Shown piece by piece: positions 49,326-61,840 of a DNA stretch of 64,000 nt. The notes below the pieces were generated by a model, which worked only from the letters and a program-made list of their open reading frames with translations, ran no database searches and was not told where the DNA came from. Made by a program: the position numbers and the translations under genes. Source of the DNA: Holacanthus passer (taxonomy: Eukaryota; Chordata; Actinopteri; Pomacanthidae); the NCBI GenBank assembly GCA_025331565.1, contig JAFREQ010000015.1:4464001-4528000 (forward strand), in the 5' to 3' direction. Position 1 is the stretch's first letter. Every line of letters begins with the position of its first letter.

Positions 49326-52300
49326 AAAAAAAAAAAGTGTCATCACAAAAACCATAAATGTTTTTTTTTTTGCATTTTAACTGGTATTTGATGTGCCCTT
49401 TGAAAAGTCTGGTCAAAGACGGTGTTCTCACTGTCCTATAGATGGCGCAATATCTCATTGCCTCATCTTCAGTCCACTGTTGGGTAGTGGAGAGAAACAA
49501 ACAGCAAATTACATGTACATGGAGGTTAGAGAAGTAACAGTTAATCATGTCATAGTCCTGTCTGAAAATGGTTATGTTTATTCTATCTAAATTTTGAACT
49601 CTCTATTAGTCTGCCAGATCATCCTGAGAATCCTTGAATTGATGTTAAGTAACTTGTTGGTCAAAATTAGGAACACGAGGGCACAAATATAAAGTATCTG
49701 AGCCAATACAAGTGTAAGTGCCAAAAAAAAAGAGTTAACATACAAATAAGTAATGTGGATAAAAGAAATAAGCTTTAAAGCAAGTGACATTTAAGTGAAG
49801 GGAATAACCACACATATAAGCAAATATGGTGGAAATATAAGAGATGATCTCACACAAATCCGATAGAATGGCAATAAAAGAAGAAACGTTTGAATTTAAA
49901 ACACATAACAGCACATAAAAGCAAAATATGTGAAAATGCATATAACAATACTAAAATGATGATACTATGATACTTGATACTTTTTCCGGATGTTTTTCTG
50001 GATATTATTCTTCAGTATTTGTAAAGGTTCCGTCCAAACTACACTCTAGAATATTTTTGAAATAAACAACTTTTTGTCCGAAATTGTCTGAAATAATACA
50101 TTGTACATAAGGAACATGTTAATAAGCAAACCAGAGATTACAACTTAAGGCACTGAAAATAATAGAGAATTCCTTTATTGTCAGTCAGTACAACAAAACT
50201 GTTGCAATGCTGATGGTGCATTCACACATTGAACAGCAACTTAAAAAAGTATATTTACTTTAGCTTATAAAACAAGAAGCTATAAAGCAATAAGATATAA
50301 AACACGAGGGATTTTACAACTGACGTTATACTTTATGTTCTGTATTTGGTTTTTAAAGCTGCATTCATGGGACAGGGTCACTAAAGTTCACAACATCTCC
50401 TGAGGATCATACTGAATGTTTAACATGGACTCAAATTCTACAAGAAATAATAAATCAATCCAAAGTTGTGTTTGTGTTAAAAAAAAAAAAGTTACATGGA
50501 CAGATTGTAGGCAGCAGCTTGATTAAAGCCAGAGTCTTGCCGAACCAGAAGGTCTGGATGCATGAGGTCCACTGATTCCACAGTCCGATAGACACACATG
50601 AATAATGGCCTGTCACGCAGCGAGCTCCACCACCTCAATCTCACTACAAGCTAACATCACACTCTTTCTCACGGACTGCTCCACGGACTGATTCTCACCA
50701 TTTTCTAACAAATTCACTGCTCTCGGGTTTAGTTAAAATCTAAAAACAACCACAGCAGAAGGTTAAGGTGCAAACTCAAAACAGTTTATTACTGAACTAG
50801 TGACAGCTGAGTGTTCTTGAAGAGGCGTGGAAATAGCTGTTTTTTAACATAGTCCAAGGAAGTATTGGTCTCACAGACTACTTCATATCTGATCTTAAAT
50901 CTGTATAGATCTGTATCCTCCTCTTTGGTATTTCCTCCCCAGTTGTCTTGTTCCCATGATACAGTAGCTGAAAGTATGAGGAGAAATAACTCATCAAAGT
51001 TTTTCAACTGCTGCGAGGTAAGGGTAATTATTTTACAAAATACTGACAAGAAAATTATAAACGAATTAAATTAATAGTAAGTTCTGTCTGTGGTCTAGGG
51101 CTCATATGTATGATTTGTTTTCTGGCATATTTTTTCAGTTTGAAAACTTGCTTGCTATAACACCAAAAACCAGATGGCGTGTTACTTGTGTGACTGATCT
51201 CTTGTACTTTTGGATTATGTAATAACACTCCAAACAATATATTTCCAAACAGTTGTGGAGAAGATTAATGGAGCCCTGTACGTTAAAATAAGCCCTGTCT
51301 AATAGGAACTTCAGCTTAATAAGAGTAATTTGTCTGATTTGTTTATCAGATTAAACAAAGGAGGTTTGGGAGTCCATTTTTAATTTACATATATAATTTA
51401 CCAGGAATGTAATATTTTGTCATTGAGAAGCGAAATCACTTAATGACAAAGTCAGTTCTTTCATTAGTGAAGGAAATCGACATTGCGCTCTGTATCTTGG
51501 CCGACTTGGTCAGAAATGGTCAACAATGAAACGAGAGAGAGAGAGTGCTGACAGTTGTTTCTAGAAAGGTGGGACTCCCGAGCAGATGGAGCGATAAGGT
51601 CACGGGATGCAGCAGAAAACAAGGGCTCTTATTTGTTTCCCCTCAACACTGATGCTGAAAGATGACATGCCCTAAGAGCTGAAACCCAAACACTATCTCC
51701 CTGTGAGAACCGTCTGTTGTGTCAAGGTGAGGTGTGTGGGTCTCAGGACCTGAAATCAGATAAATCCACTAAAAATAATGCAAGAATCTTTTATAAGGCT
51801 TGTCATATTTTCTGCAACAGCACAAAAACTGCCCTGTCTGCAACCTACCTTTAGATCTCAGTGATTTTTTTTTTCGTGGTCTCTTCAAGATGTTCAGCAA
51901 AAGCCCGTTTCTAGTTCAGTGATTACTGAATCATTTAATAATGAATATTCTCATCACTGCCATTAAAGTCCAAGACAAACAGTGAACTATTTGCTCTCCT
52001 TTTCTGCAACTTCATTTAGTGATGAAGCAGCTAAAGTATCTCAAGTAAAAGAAAAATCTCTCCATTTCTGCATCAAAGCACCACTGAAATAACACGCGAA
52101 TGTTCATCAAGTGCCAAGTTGTACTGGATCAGTTTAAGCCATAGCATTTCATTTTATCTGTACAGAGCTGTGACGTTTATATAAACCTGAGTTTCCAGTT
52201 CTAAAAATGTTGAATTTGATGGGAACAAACCAAACCACTGTGAAAACCTGAACGAGTTAAAAAGTTTGCTCATTCCACTCGTCTATGACAGAAGTAATCT

Positions 52301-53051
52301 GTAAATGACTATTTACTCCTGGTATTAAAATAGGATATGTGTCTGGGTGTGTTATTAGAAAATAAGGAATATGATCTTGCCTTTTCCTTTTCGTCGACAT
52401 TTAGTTATTTAAATACGCTCTCGTCATCCTCGTTAAGATCAGCTCTCTGTCCTTCGGAGCAAAACCTGTGCCACTAATTTTAGGGAGTGGCAAATCAGTC
52501 CATTAAAAAAAAGAGAGAGAGAGAGTTTTGGTGTTGAGTTAGGGGAGAGTTTATAAAGTGAAGCACCGTCTATTACAAATAATTATTTGTCTTGTAAATT
52601 AAGCAAATATAATACATAAATCTTTTTCCATTCTTTGTGTAATAATATTGTTTGAACTGGTGCATTGCAGTACCAGCGTATAGCTACTCTGTGACTACAT
52701 ACATGTGCCATGTTAACAGCAGATCAGCTGCACAGATCAGTGCAATGCACACTGTTGAACACACAATGTTAGCCAGACTACCTCCACATGTGGTCGGGCA
52801 GATCCGATCACATTCCAATCACACATTTACACTTTGCATTAACACGTGTTCTTCCTTATCTGGATAACGTGTCTAAGTCACTGTCTATGAAGCATCTGGA
52901 TTAAATAACACATTCATACCATCACAGTTTTAATTCTCTAGTTTGACAGTTACAAGCATCCAGTCTGAGAAAGTAATCAAACTGACTGTTTCTCCTCATT
53001 GCTCATCTCACTTTTAGCACATTCTGGTTCTTGTTTCTTGTGGCTGTTCAG
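49326..53051. other. Spacer between ifi30 and the first visible pde4c exon
   Basis: About 3.7 kb, AT-rich. One candidate - strand coding exon (50789-50967) is described separately. A stretch at 50165-50240 (TTCCTTTATTGTCAGTCAGT onward) resembles the 3' tail of fish retroposons, at low confidence. Human MPV17L2 and RAB3A would lie in this interval; no exon of either was recognised. A first exon feeding the 53052 acceptor should lie upstream but was not found. Confidence 0.4.
50789..50967 (-). CDS. Candidate terminal coding exon of an unknown gene
   Basis: On the - strand, a pyrimidine-rich tract ending CATACTTTCAG forms a strong acceptor at 50968. The exon runs 59 codons from ATVSWEQDNWGGNTKEEDTD through RFKIRYEVVCE to the end FKNTQLSLVQ, and the TAA stop overlaps an AATAAA poly(A) signal. 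It is rich in charged residues and not low complexity. A possible preceding exon ends at the donor AAAG|GTAGGT (51849), with matching phase, and would encode LKRPRKKKSLRSK; its own acceptor is weak. A 47-codon ATG frame (MSTKRKRQDH, from 52400) lies further upstream. I do not recognise the protein. It may be a small real gene, a gene remnant or chance. Confidence 0.35.
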
Positions 53052-53251
53052 AGACTGTGGGACTCCGAGCAGGCCTACGTCGAGCTTCCCCAGGACCCGG
53101 CCGACAGATGCGCTGTGAAGAGGCTCTTCTCGGGCCCCCTGCAGCTGCCCAGGCTGTCCTGCAGACCCTCCCTGCAGACCAGCCCCTCGGCTGGCACCAT
53201 CAAGCCCTCCAGGAGCCTGGGGACCCTGACCAGCTGCATCTACAGAGCCTT
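53052..53251 (+). CDS. pde4c: PDE4 long-form N-terminal exon (PDE4B1/PDE4D7-type)
   Basis: A pyrimidine-rich tract ending GCTGTTCAG gives the acceptor, and TT|GTGAGT the donor. The exon reads WDSEQAYVELPQDPADRC, then VKRLFSGPLQLPRLSCRP, then SPSAGTIKPSRSLGTLTS. The middle part resembles the SGNLQLPPLS / RNIQLPPLA block of PDE4B1 and PDE4D7, and the end resembles their IxRPTSLPL segment. There is no in-frame ATG, so a further upstream coding exon is needed. It ends in the same phase (2) as the exon at 58389, so both can splice to a common downstream exon encoding the UCR1 module. These N termini set the location and partners of the cAMP phosphodiesterase. PDE4C is chosen from synteny. Confidence 0.75.
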
Positions 53252-56200
53252 GTGAGTCATTGATATTTGTTGTTGTCGGTGCCTTTCTGCAGGACAACTC
53301 CTTTTTGGAGAAACTTTTTTAAAAACATTTTTATCAACAAAATGTTAGAGTAACTAAATCTACATTATTTAACCTACTAACAACTAGGAATGTGTTGGTA
53401 TACATGGTCATTTTTCAGTTTAATTTTTTTCAGTCTATAGTTTATTTCCTTTATATGATATAGATAGTGTAAAATAATTAGTGACACCAGGTTGTTCACA
53501 TTAGTAACAGTTTTAAACTAAAAGTTACATGCAACATTTTTCAAACTTTAAACACCCATCTGCTCTCAGTAGGCTCACACATTTTCTATAGTTTTTCTGG
53601 CATTTGCAGGCTCTGTGAGAAGGAATGAGTTTTGTTCCTAGTTACCACATTTCAGAGTGTCCTTTCATTGCGATCAGCTCATGGCACACCTGTGAAATAA
53701 TCACACTGTTTAATCAGCGTCTTGATCTGCCACACCTGTCAGGTGGATGGATTGTCTTGTCAAAGTGCTCACTAACAGGGATTACAGATTTGTGCCTTTT
53801 GTGTGCATAGAAAAAAATCTTTTACTTCAATTCATAAAAAGTTTGAATAAGAACAAAAGTGCATTTTTGTTCAGTCTATATGTGATCAATCAATAACCCT
53901 GTGATTCCGCCATGTTGCAGTTTTGCAAATCAGCTCACATTTAGGATAACTTTGCAGCAGCATCATCCAACTCTATTTCCTGTAAAGTTTTTTGCATTCA
54001 GCAGAGCTTGATGATAGTGTTTTTTGTTGCCTATAGATAGAAAAAGTGGATTTGCTTCTTGAGCATATGATCCAACAAAGTGGCCTGCTTAAGGCGTTGC
54101 TCTCCCCTCTGTGATACAGCTGAACAATTATCACCATAAAAGATCAGACAAACAAGGCTCTTGTGATTGTTTCCACAACAACGTTCAAGCTGCCGCTGCC
54201 AACACATCTGTAGCATTTTTGCCTCAAAACTGTATGTGTGTATGCATCGCACCTTTGTTCTCTTTTTTCACATGTCGAAGGAATGCAGTCAGACCTGCTT
54301 GATTACGTAGGTAGTTGTAGTGCATGTCACAGATGATCAGACATGGGCTCGCTTTGGACAAAGACACGGTTGTATCATTGATGTTTTTTCTTTTATAGCT
54401 AACAAACCTTCATCATTCAGCGGGAACACACGCATGCTTAGTTAAATTTGACTAAAATTGGTCACAGCATGAGACCTCAAATGCCTGAGAACATTTTCAC
54501 AAGTGAGATTAGTTTAAGAAATTTAGGATTTTGCGCTTGTGAAATTCTGAAATAGAATAGAAACAGAAAGCAGGAGTTTCGCCTTCTTTGGTAGTAACTG
54601 AAGACAAATAGCCCCAGAAGAAAGAGAAAGTCACCATTGACCAGGAAAACATCAAAAGTGATAGAAATGAATAGAGCAGTTCAATGGATGTCTGAGAGCA
54701 TATTTGTTCACACAATTCACATGTTTAAAACTATGATTTTGCCTTCACACCTTTTTGTTTAGGTACAGTAAACTGTGCCATTCTGTATAAGAGAGTACAG
54801 TACATACTTAGATGCATTTAATCTGTAACTTGACATAATTTGTCAACATCCATCCAGATTTATCACGTTTAATGTGCCATGGTCAAAACTCAAAATGAGG
54901 CATTGAAAAATAGGTTCATATGTTGTGATGATTAGACTGTATGTATGTAAGCAACACTGCCATAGACATAACACCTATCATGTCAATGGACTAAAAAGCC
55001 TCTCTCTGTTTGAAGAGGACCATGTGCTCGCCTGTTTGCACTTTAGCCTTTAAAGCTACAGGGTGGTTAAAAATGAAAAGAAAATCTAATCATAACTGAA
55101 CTGAACAAGTTTATCATGATATTACTAATTTCATATCATTATATTGTGTATCTATCAAAGTTAAAATGAAGCTTGTAATAACCCCCTATAAAATCGTCAC
55201 GTGATGCAGGCTGACGAGATAAAAAAAGTCTTGTCCTCGGTAGAAGTCACTTTCAAAGACTCAGTCATCTGAAAATTGATCACAGACACGCTCTTACATG
55301 GCTTGATTAAATATGAGGGCTTGAGAATGAGCCCGGCCTCCCTTGGAACAGCTTCGAACTTTTCCAAGGCAGGTGCTTGAACTGCCTGATGAGGTCCCCA
55401 TTCAGAATTTCCAACACAGGGACCAAAAAATTATCGTCTGGGCCGCAACTATCCTTGACCACGAGAAAGTGGACACAGTTAGACAAATGGTGAGAGTCTG
55501 GGATGCATCAAACAGTGAGATTATCTGAGGAGGAGGTGGTGCAGGAGGAGCAGGCAATGGAAGGCCAGAGAACAGGCGCTTAGCGCTGTCGCCTTACAGT
55601 GAGAAGGTTCAGGTTCAGATCCGCCAGCCAGCTAGGGCCTTCCTTTGTGGAGTTTGCAGGTTCTCTTCCTGTCTGCGTGGGTTTTTAAAGTGCACAGGAA
55701 GAAAAGACTTGAAAAGAAAGAAAAGAAAAAGACTTGATTGCACAGGTGTTTCCACAGCGACCTGGTGGATGGTGTGGACTATTAGGATGCTGTCTCGGTG
55801 ACTTGATTTGAGCAACATGGTCTCGCATTGCCAGAACTACGTCTTGATGAACTTGATCAACCCCGCTTCAGGACCTGTGACAGTGCCACCACAGGAATGT
55901 GCACCCCTGGTGTCCATAAGTCAAGCTGGGTACAAGGCAGCCCTAACATCTGCCTCTGTCATCCACATGACTGGAATGATGATGTGCTTCAGGGTCAGGA
56001 TTAGTTCGGACCCAGGATTATCCTTAGATGTGTTTACCGTGGGGAAGAGAGATCAACTTGCCGCCCAGGCATTAGAACAAGGCGATGTCAACGCAGGATA
56101 TATCACGGTGAAACAAATATGTCTAACAAATATTAAGTCCAATATTTACTATCCTTTTAGCTCTGTTTTTGTGTCCACCTGCGAAAAATATCTGCCCCTT

Positions 56201-58126
56201 CAGTTGCTAACTGCTCCACTATGTTCACCAGCTAGTTGCTAACTTTATCTGTCTGCTGTTTGAGGCTGGGCAGCTCGTGTACAGTCGGTTTGTCAGAGCT
56301 TTTTTGCTGAAATCAGGTGCCTGAAAAAGAGGTTGGTGGGAGAGCTGAGACAGAAGCAAAACATAAAACCTAAACAGTGGCCTGAAAGATGCTAAACTGC
56401 AGAGTCTGGTGATAATTCTTTGTGAGTTCATCACTAGGTGCAACCCCTTTCACATTACACAGTACCTTAACGTATTACGGACACAAAAATATAGATAAGA
56501 TGATGATAAAGATGTTTGAGACTTTTTGCCAAAGATGGACATCTGACAATTGAATTCATTTCTGCCATTAAGTACATTATTGCATAATAATTTGCACATC
56601 TGAAGGCAAGATCTCGGCGGGGACTCAGGCTGTACGATACAGTGGGTCAGTGACCTTTAATGAGACCATTTTCCAGGGAAAGTGTGATCCATTATGAATG
56701 TGGTGCTGAAGTGTTGAACCTTGTGTCTGCTGTGTGTCATGGAAATTATCAACTGAAGGACAGCTTTGACGTCACATCCATTGTTACACACTCACACTTC
56801 ATGTCGTCCTTTGAGACAAGCTTGGATGATGATGGATGATATACATATCTTGCATTTGACTATAAAATAACAAGTTTGCATCTGCAGTGCTTCTAATTTC
56901 TCTGTCTACAAGTAGAGTATTGCTGCTCTGAAATACATACAGTACAGTAGCTATGAGTGTATATCCATAAAAAGTCTTTCACCAAAGAATCTTTCTTCCC
57001 TGTTCTCCCCACCATGAGTTGGTCATAGGTTCAGTCGTGTGTCAGATGTTCCAGCTCCCTAGGTTATTTCAGTTACTCTAGACAGCACCGGTGTTTAGCT
57101 GTGAGTCCTTCATCACAGGAGGATCTTTCCTCACTCCGCGGCGAAAAACAAAGAGCCTGGGTGGGGGTGAAGATGATGTTGCCTCTGGTCACAGATAGAG
57201 AACGCCATTGTGACAGCACCCATGCTCTCTGTAGCTTTTATCTACCTCTGCTTTTTATAGTCCGAGGCCCTTCATGTGACTCTTCCTGGTCCTCTGAGCA
57301 TGTGAAAGGCAAAGAGGCTGTCTCTGAGGAAATAGGCAACTTCACAACAAATAGCACCTCGGGGACCGCAGGAAAAGCCTGAGTTTGCAAAGTCAGTTGG
57401 AGTGAGGGTGAGAAAAGCGAGCTGGAGGGCTGAGCCAGGCGACGGCTTGGTGTTTATGCACCGGAGGAAGCCATTGAGGAGCGCAGTTTAAAGCCAACGA
57501 ACAATATTCTCCATGAGATTAAGAGTGACTGTAGGGGGAAAGAGTTGGAAAGAGGGAGAGAGAAGCAGAAGGAGGTGATCTGTCATGCTTCTCCCTCCCT
57601 GTAAATCAGACGTCCATATTTAGTTTGAGAGAGGGAAGGCCTACCAGTAATGTAAACAAAGCTTGGGAGAGGGAGGGAGGCAGCGAGAGTGCATCAACAC
57701 TAATGTTTGAGTCTACTGCCCGGCACGGCAGGCAGCATGATCCCGAGGAGGAGACAAGAAAGATAGGTTTCAAATAAAGATAAAAAGTCTGATAGGCAGT
57801 TGCTTGTGTTGGCTTTTTTGAGGGGTTTCGGTGCGCTTTTGGATTTTGGAAAAAGTTAATTTGAGAATTTTGGAGCAGTCATGAGCAGGCCCAGGTTTTG
57901 TTCAAATATAAGGAAGCGAGGAATGGACCAGAGGGACTAGCTTCACCTGTGCTTGGAAAATCGAGACAAACAGCCACAGGAACAACTGGACCGCTGCCGT
58001 ATGTCATGTCACAAAAAAGTCTCATGAAGTTTATTTGAAAAGAGAGAAACTGTTCCTTGGACCAAAGTTATCAAAGGCAGGGGCCAAGAAAGGACTGACT
58101 ACCTGATCCCCGATCATCTGTCTGCC
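53252..58126 (+). other. pde4c: pde4c intron and upstream region of the second alternative first exon
   Basis: About 4.9 kb with no coding exon supported. A repeat-like stretch at 55340-56230 includes a SINE-like block (55573-55700). The region 57380-57900 is purine-rich, with repeated GGGAGAGGGAGGGAGG-type words. It probably contains the promoter and leader of the transcript starting in the exon at 58127; no TATA box is evident. Confidence 0.5.
55573..55700 (+). repeat. SINE-like repeat fragment
   Basis: Contains GCTTAGCGCTGTCGCCTTAC, then GGTTCAGATCC, which resembles a tRNA B box, and later GTGGAGTTTGCAGGTTCTC and CTGTCTGCGTGGGTTTT. This combination is one I recall from abundant vertebrate/fish dispersed repeats. 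It is degraded and both ends are unclear. Confidence 0.5.
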
Positions 58127-58389
58127 ATGAGCGAGCTGTGCTCCGAGAGCTCTGAAGAAGAGCAGGCCGAGGTTGAGGAGAGGCCGCAGGACTGCCGGCT
58201 GCCCAGGCTGCCCATCATTCAGCTCATGCCCAGGTCCAAGGTGGGCTCCCCTGGAGGATCCCCAAAGATCTCGCCCAAGGATTCCCCGCGTGGGTCTCCT
58301 CGAAACTCCCCGCTGCTGTTCCGAAAGCTGCTGATGAACCGCAGCATCAACCTGCAGAGGCGCCGCTTCACTTTGGCCCACACGCCCAG
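58127..58389 (+). CDS. pde4c: PDE4 long-form alternative first coding exon (PDE4B3/PDE4D5-type)
   Basis: Starts at ATG 58127, with an in-frame stop upstream near 58025 and no earlier in-frame ATG, and ends at AG|GTAGAG (phase 2): 87 full codons. It reads MSELCSESSEEEQAEVEERP, a Ser-Pro repeat SPKISPKDSPRGSPRNSP, then LLFRKLLMNRSINLQRRRF and TLAHTPR. The Ser-Pro block followed by FRKLL, QRRRFT and AHT is diagnostic of the PDE4B3 and PDE4D5 N termini. Human PDE4C, as I recall it, has GSPRGSPGLFRKLLVNQ there. PDE4 hydrolyses cAMP; UCR1, UCR2 and the catalytic domain lie downstream of the window. RRRFT could be a PKA site. The gene continues on the + strand. Confidence 0.85.
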
Positions 58390-60629
58390 GTAGAGTCCAT
58401 CACTCTGAGATTGTTTTAACGTGCATACATATTTGTCTTTGTATTGTCAAAGTTGACAATGCAGATAATTGTCACTTGCTTCTGCACCTGTGTTGAACTG
58501 CACAGGTGAATACTTAAGTTTCAGCAAACAGTTGTAGTGAATAAGCCAAAAACCACAACAGCTAAACTTACCTAAAGTAATTTCCTAATATGTGCGTACT
58601 GTTGACAGAGAGGCCTGTTGACGAGAGGTTTTATAAGCACTTAAGCCAATATTTAAAAACTAACACTGGTTTACATTCTGCTCTTTACCTCTAATTGCTT
58701 GTGAATGTTTCAGTGAGTCTGTGTGTGTTGTTGGAAGCAGGAGATGGTTTGTGTCTCATGGCCGAGGGTTACTCCACTCAGCTGAAGATGTTCATTTATT
58801 TTTGTGCTGGCAGCAGCCTTTGACACTACAACAATGGTTGCCCTTAAGCTCATGTTATGTAATTCATCCCAACCACAAGATGCTCAAGTATTGCTGCATT
58901 TCAGTTAAGCACACTGTTCTCTACCCAGATAAAATCAGCTGTTTCAGTGAATATCTCCAGAAATAAAGTCTCATAATGGGAGTATTTTGAAACGGCTGTT
59001 TCATCCCCTATAAATGGACCAGCTGATATTTTCTGAGAATATTAGACAGCAGATTCAAATGGCTGCTGTATGTCTTTTGATGATTTTTGCATCCTTTGTT
59101 GGTTAGAACTTTCATTTAATTACGGCTGCGAAACATATTTGGTTTGCACGGTACCCCAAGTGAATTTGACTGAAAAGCAAAGGTCAAGTTTAGGTGTCGC
59201 AAGCCTGCTCAGCCTCAGTGCTTCGTTTTCGTGTGAATGAGATGAATGTGTTTTTCCAGGGCTTTTGTTTTGCTACTGAGCAGCATCATCTCGGCAAACA
59301 CGCAGCTCAGCATCATCCCTGCTGTCACTGCATCGGCGGTTTGTTGTTCCACTTCCTGTACTTTAATCTGTCAGCGACGACATAACCACTTTTAAGAGCG
59401 ACACGGAAATGAAGTGCACCTCCAGCTCACAACTGGATATATCCTGCTTAGCTTAAAACATATTTGATTCACAGCTTTTTATCTGTTATAGCGGTCATAA
59501 CTCTTGTTTGTAGAGCGCAGCTGACTCGCCGTCTGCCAGCGCTGCTCTGGTACCTGTTGACAGCTTTAGTTTTATGAGCTGTTATTGCATCAGGCCTTAC
59601 TCATGATTCCAGTGAAAATTAAACATTTGCTTACTCAACAATGTCGAGGCAAGAGTCTATGATCAATCAAACCGTACTTGACCTTAACTTCTTGAGAGAG
59701 GAAGAATAAACAGGTGTGGATGGATATACAAACAGATGGGTATTTGTTCTTTTTTGTCTCAGTGGGGACAGTGTATTTCCTCTCCTCTGAGCCTGCTGTG
59801 GAAAAATGGTCGCCTGTAAAACCAATTTTTACACACATGCCTCTCTCTTTGTCAATGTTTACCCTTCACCCCTCAACATATACACACTCAGACGTAGGCA
59901 CCTAGCTGTTATTAGGTGTCTTCAACTTGCTGCAGTGATGTTAGATGACATCCACCTCAGTAGAGTCAAGTTAAAAGCCTTGGAGAAGCTCTAATCTGTG
60001 CTGTAAAACCCTGCTTTATTTTTATTGGCAAGAAGTGTATATTAAACATTCTTAAAGAAAGCATGTCTACTAGAAAACTTAAAAAGTGTTTACGAGTTCA
60101 TTTGCCTTTATAAACAAGCACCGTGGGGGTCATTTTCCTCCAGGCGTCTAATGGTCTTGGATTTGAGATTGGCAGACACATTTCTTTTCCAAGGTTTACT
60201 GTAACCTCCAGCCAAACCGTTTCATTAATTTCAATGTGTCTGTTAGAAATCTAAATATTAGAGGGCGAGAGTCCAGTCGGGGAGATTTCAAGGCTCAATC
60301 TGGAAAGTCAAATGCTTGTAGTCTAGCACAGATATTCAACATGTCAGAGCTTTTACATTCTGCAGCTCCAAGGTCAGGTCCATGGAAGTGTCCCTCTGCA
60401 GGGTATGTGCAGTGTCCCATAATGTCAGAGCTGAAGTAAATGGATGGAGAAGAGTTATTGCAGGATGGCTGGCAAGAGGGAGGAATTAAACAAACTGGGG
60501 GTCCAGCGGAAAATAAATGTCGCAGACAGCTCAAATATAGAACATACCCGCGAAGTTATTCACTTAGTGTCTAAGTTGATTGAACCTCTTTTTTCACTCC
60601 AGAGACACCAAGTCAAATGGCTTCTTCTC

Positions 60630-60654
60630 TTTTTTTTTTTTTTTTTTTTTTTTT
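60630..60654. repeat. Poly-T run
   Basis: About 25 consecutive Ts in the pde4c intron. It could be the tail of a - strand retroposon, but no body was recognised next to it. Confidence 0.9.
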
Positions 60655-61817
60655 GTGAAAATTATTTTTTCAAGCCAGCTCTGGGATAACAGCCAGTTTT
60701 GTTTCCATTATATCTTTCACTGACGAATGTTGAACATTTTCTGGACTGATAGAACATAAACAGAACATAACACAATAATTATTACTTTATTTTATGGGCG
60801 CCTTTGTCTCTTTGGCTCTGTAGTTGTACTCTGGTGTCTAAGGTAAATACAGCAAGGTTAACTTTAGCAATTAAACTGTCAGTATCACAGACTATTGAAT
60901 ATTGACTACATACCAGAACTGCATATACTGCATGTACAGAGCATGTGTTGTCCTGTATAATGTAATCTATCAAAACACATATCATCAGATACTATGACAG
61001 TAATAAGTAGGAAAAAAAACTAGAAAAAACATGGATTTGTGTTATATAATCTAAAATCATTTGAATATGACAAAAGAATGGCAGAGGAGTTGCATTTAAT
61101 GCATTTTTGCAACAAGTGATATGTTTAATGAGTGATAAGATATTATTCAAGAAATAAGATATAATCTCTAGAAAATCATGAGTTGCCAGGTATAAATCAA
61201 TAAATAAATACATTTAAATGCATTTTTTAAACAGCTTATAAAGGCTAGAGGTGATAATCTCAATTTGCACTATAGTTATATTCCCCTCAATATGATTCAT
61301 TTTAGCATTAGCAAGGAGTTTAGCATTTTTAAAAAAAATGTCATATTGAGCCTCAATCAGTCCTCCCACTCTCACTCAGGTATATGTCACAGTTCGAGAA
61401 GTAGAGCAAACAAAACAGGTTGTGTTCAGGATGGTCCCATCTTCTCCAGGTGAAAGTTAACATTGCATTTCCTGTTCTTTTCCACTAGAGGCCGCTATGT
61501 TGTGAAATGTTGGCATGTAGCAGCAGGGGTGTGTGTTACTGTTTCTGTTAGGGCTACATGGAGTGGACTAAACTCAATGTGCATTATGCTGAAAGACAAA
61601 GTATAAAGATATAGGCATAAATTTGAGAAACATATAGGTAACATAGGCTACTTAAATATAGGAACATAAGCATGAACTGAATCAATGAAGCATGCAATGT
61701 ACCATTAAACATACCACAGAGCAATGAAAACCCAAAAACATCCAGTAGAAACCCCTGTCCCATCACATAGCTGCACCTGTAACAACCTGCACTAGAAACA
61801 AGTGCTACTATACCAGT

Positions 61818-61840
61818 ACACACACACACACACACACACA
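61818..61840. repeat. (CA)n microsatellite
   Basis: About eleven CA units in the pde4c intron. Confidence 0.95.

Noticed and set aside
58031..58381. - strand 116-codon frame opposite the PDE4 exon
   Set aside because: Antisense shadow of the real + strand coding exon.
53052..58389. Calling the phosphodiesterase pde4b or pde4d from the N-terminal exons
   Set aside because: The N-terminal blocks match those paralogues, but human PDE4C has a similar Ser-Pro/FRKLL N terminus as I recall it, and ifi30 synteny points to PDE4C.
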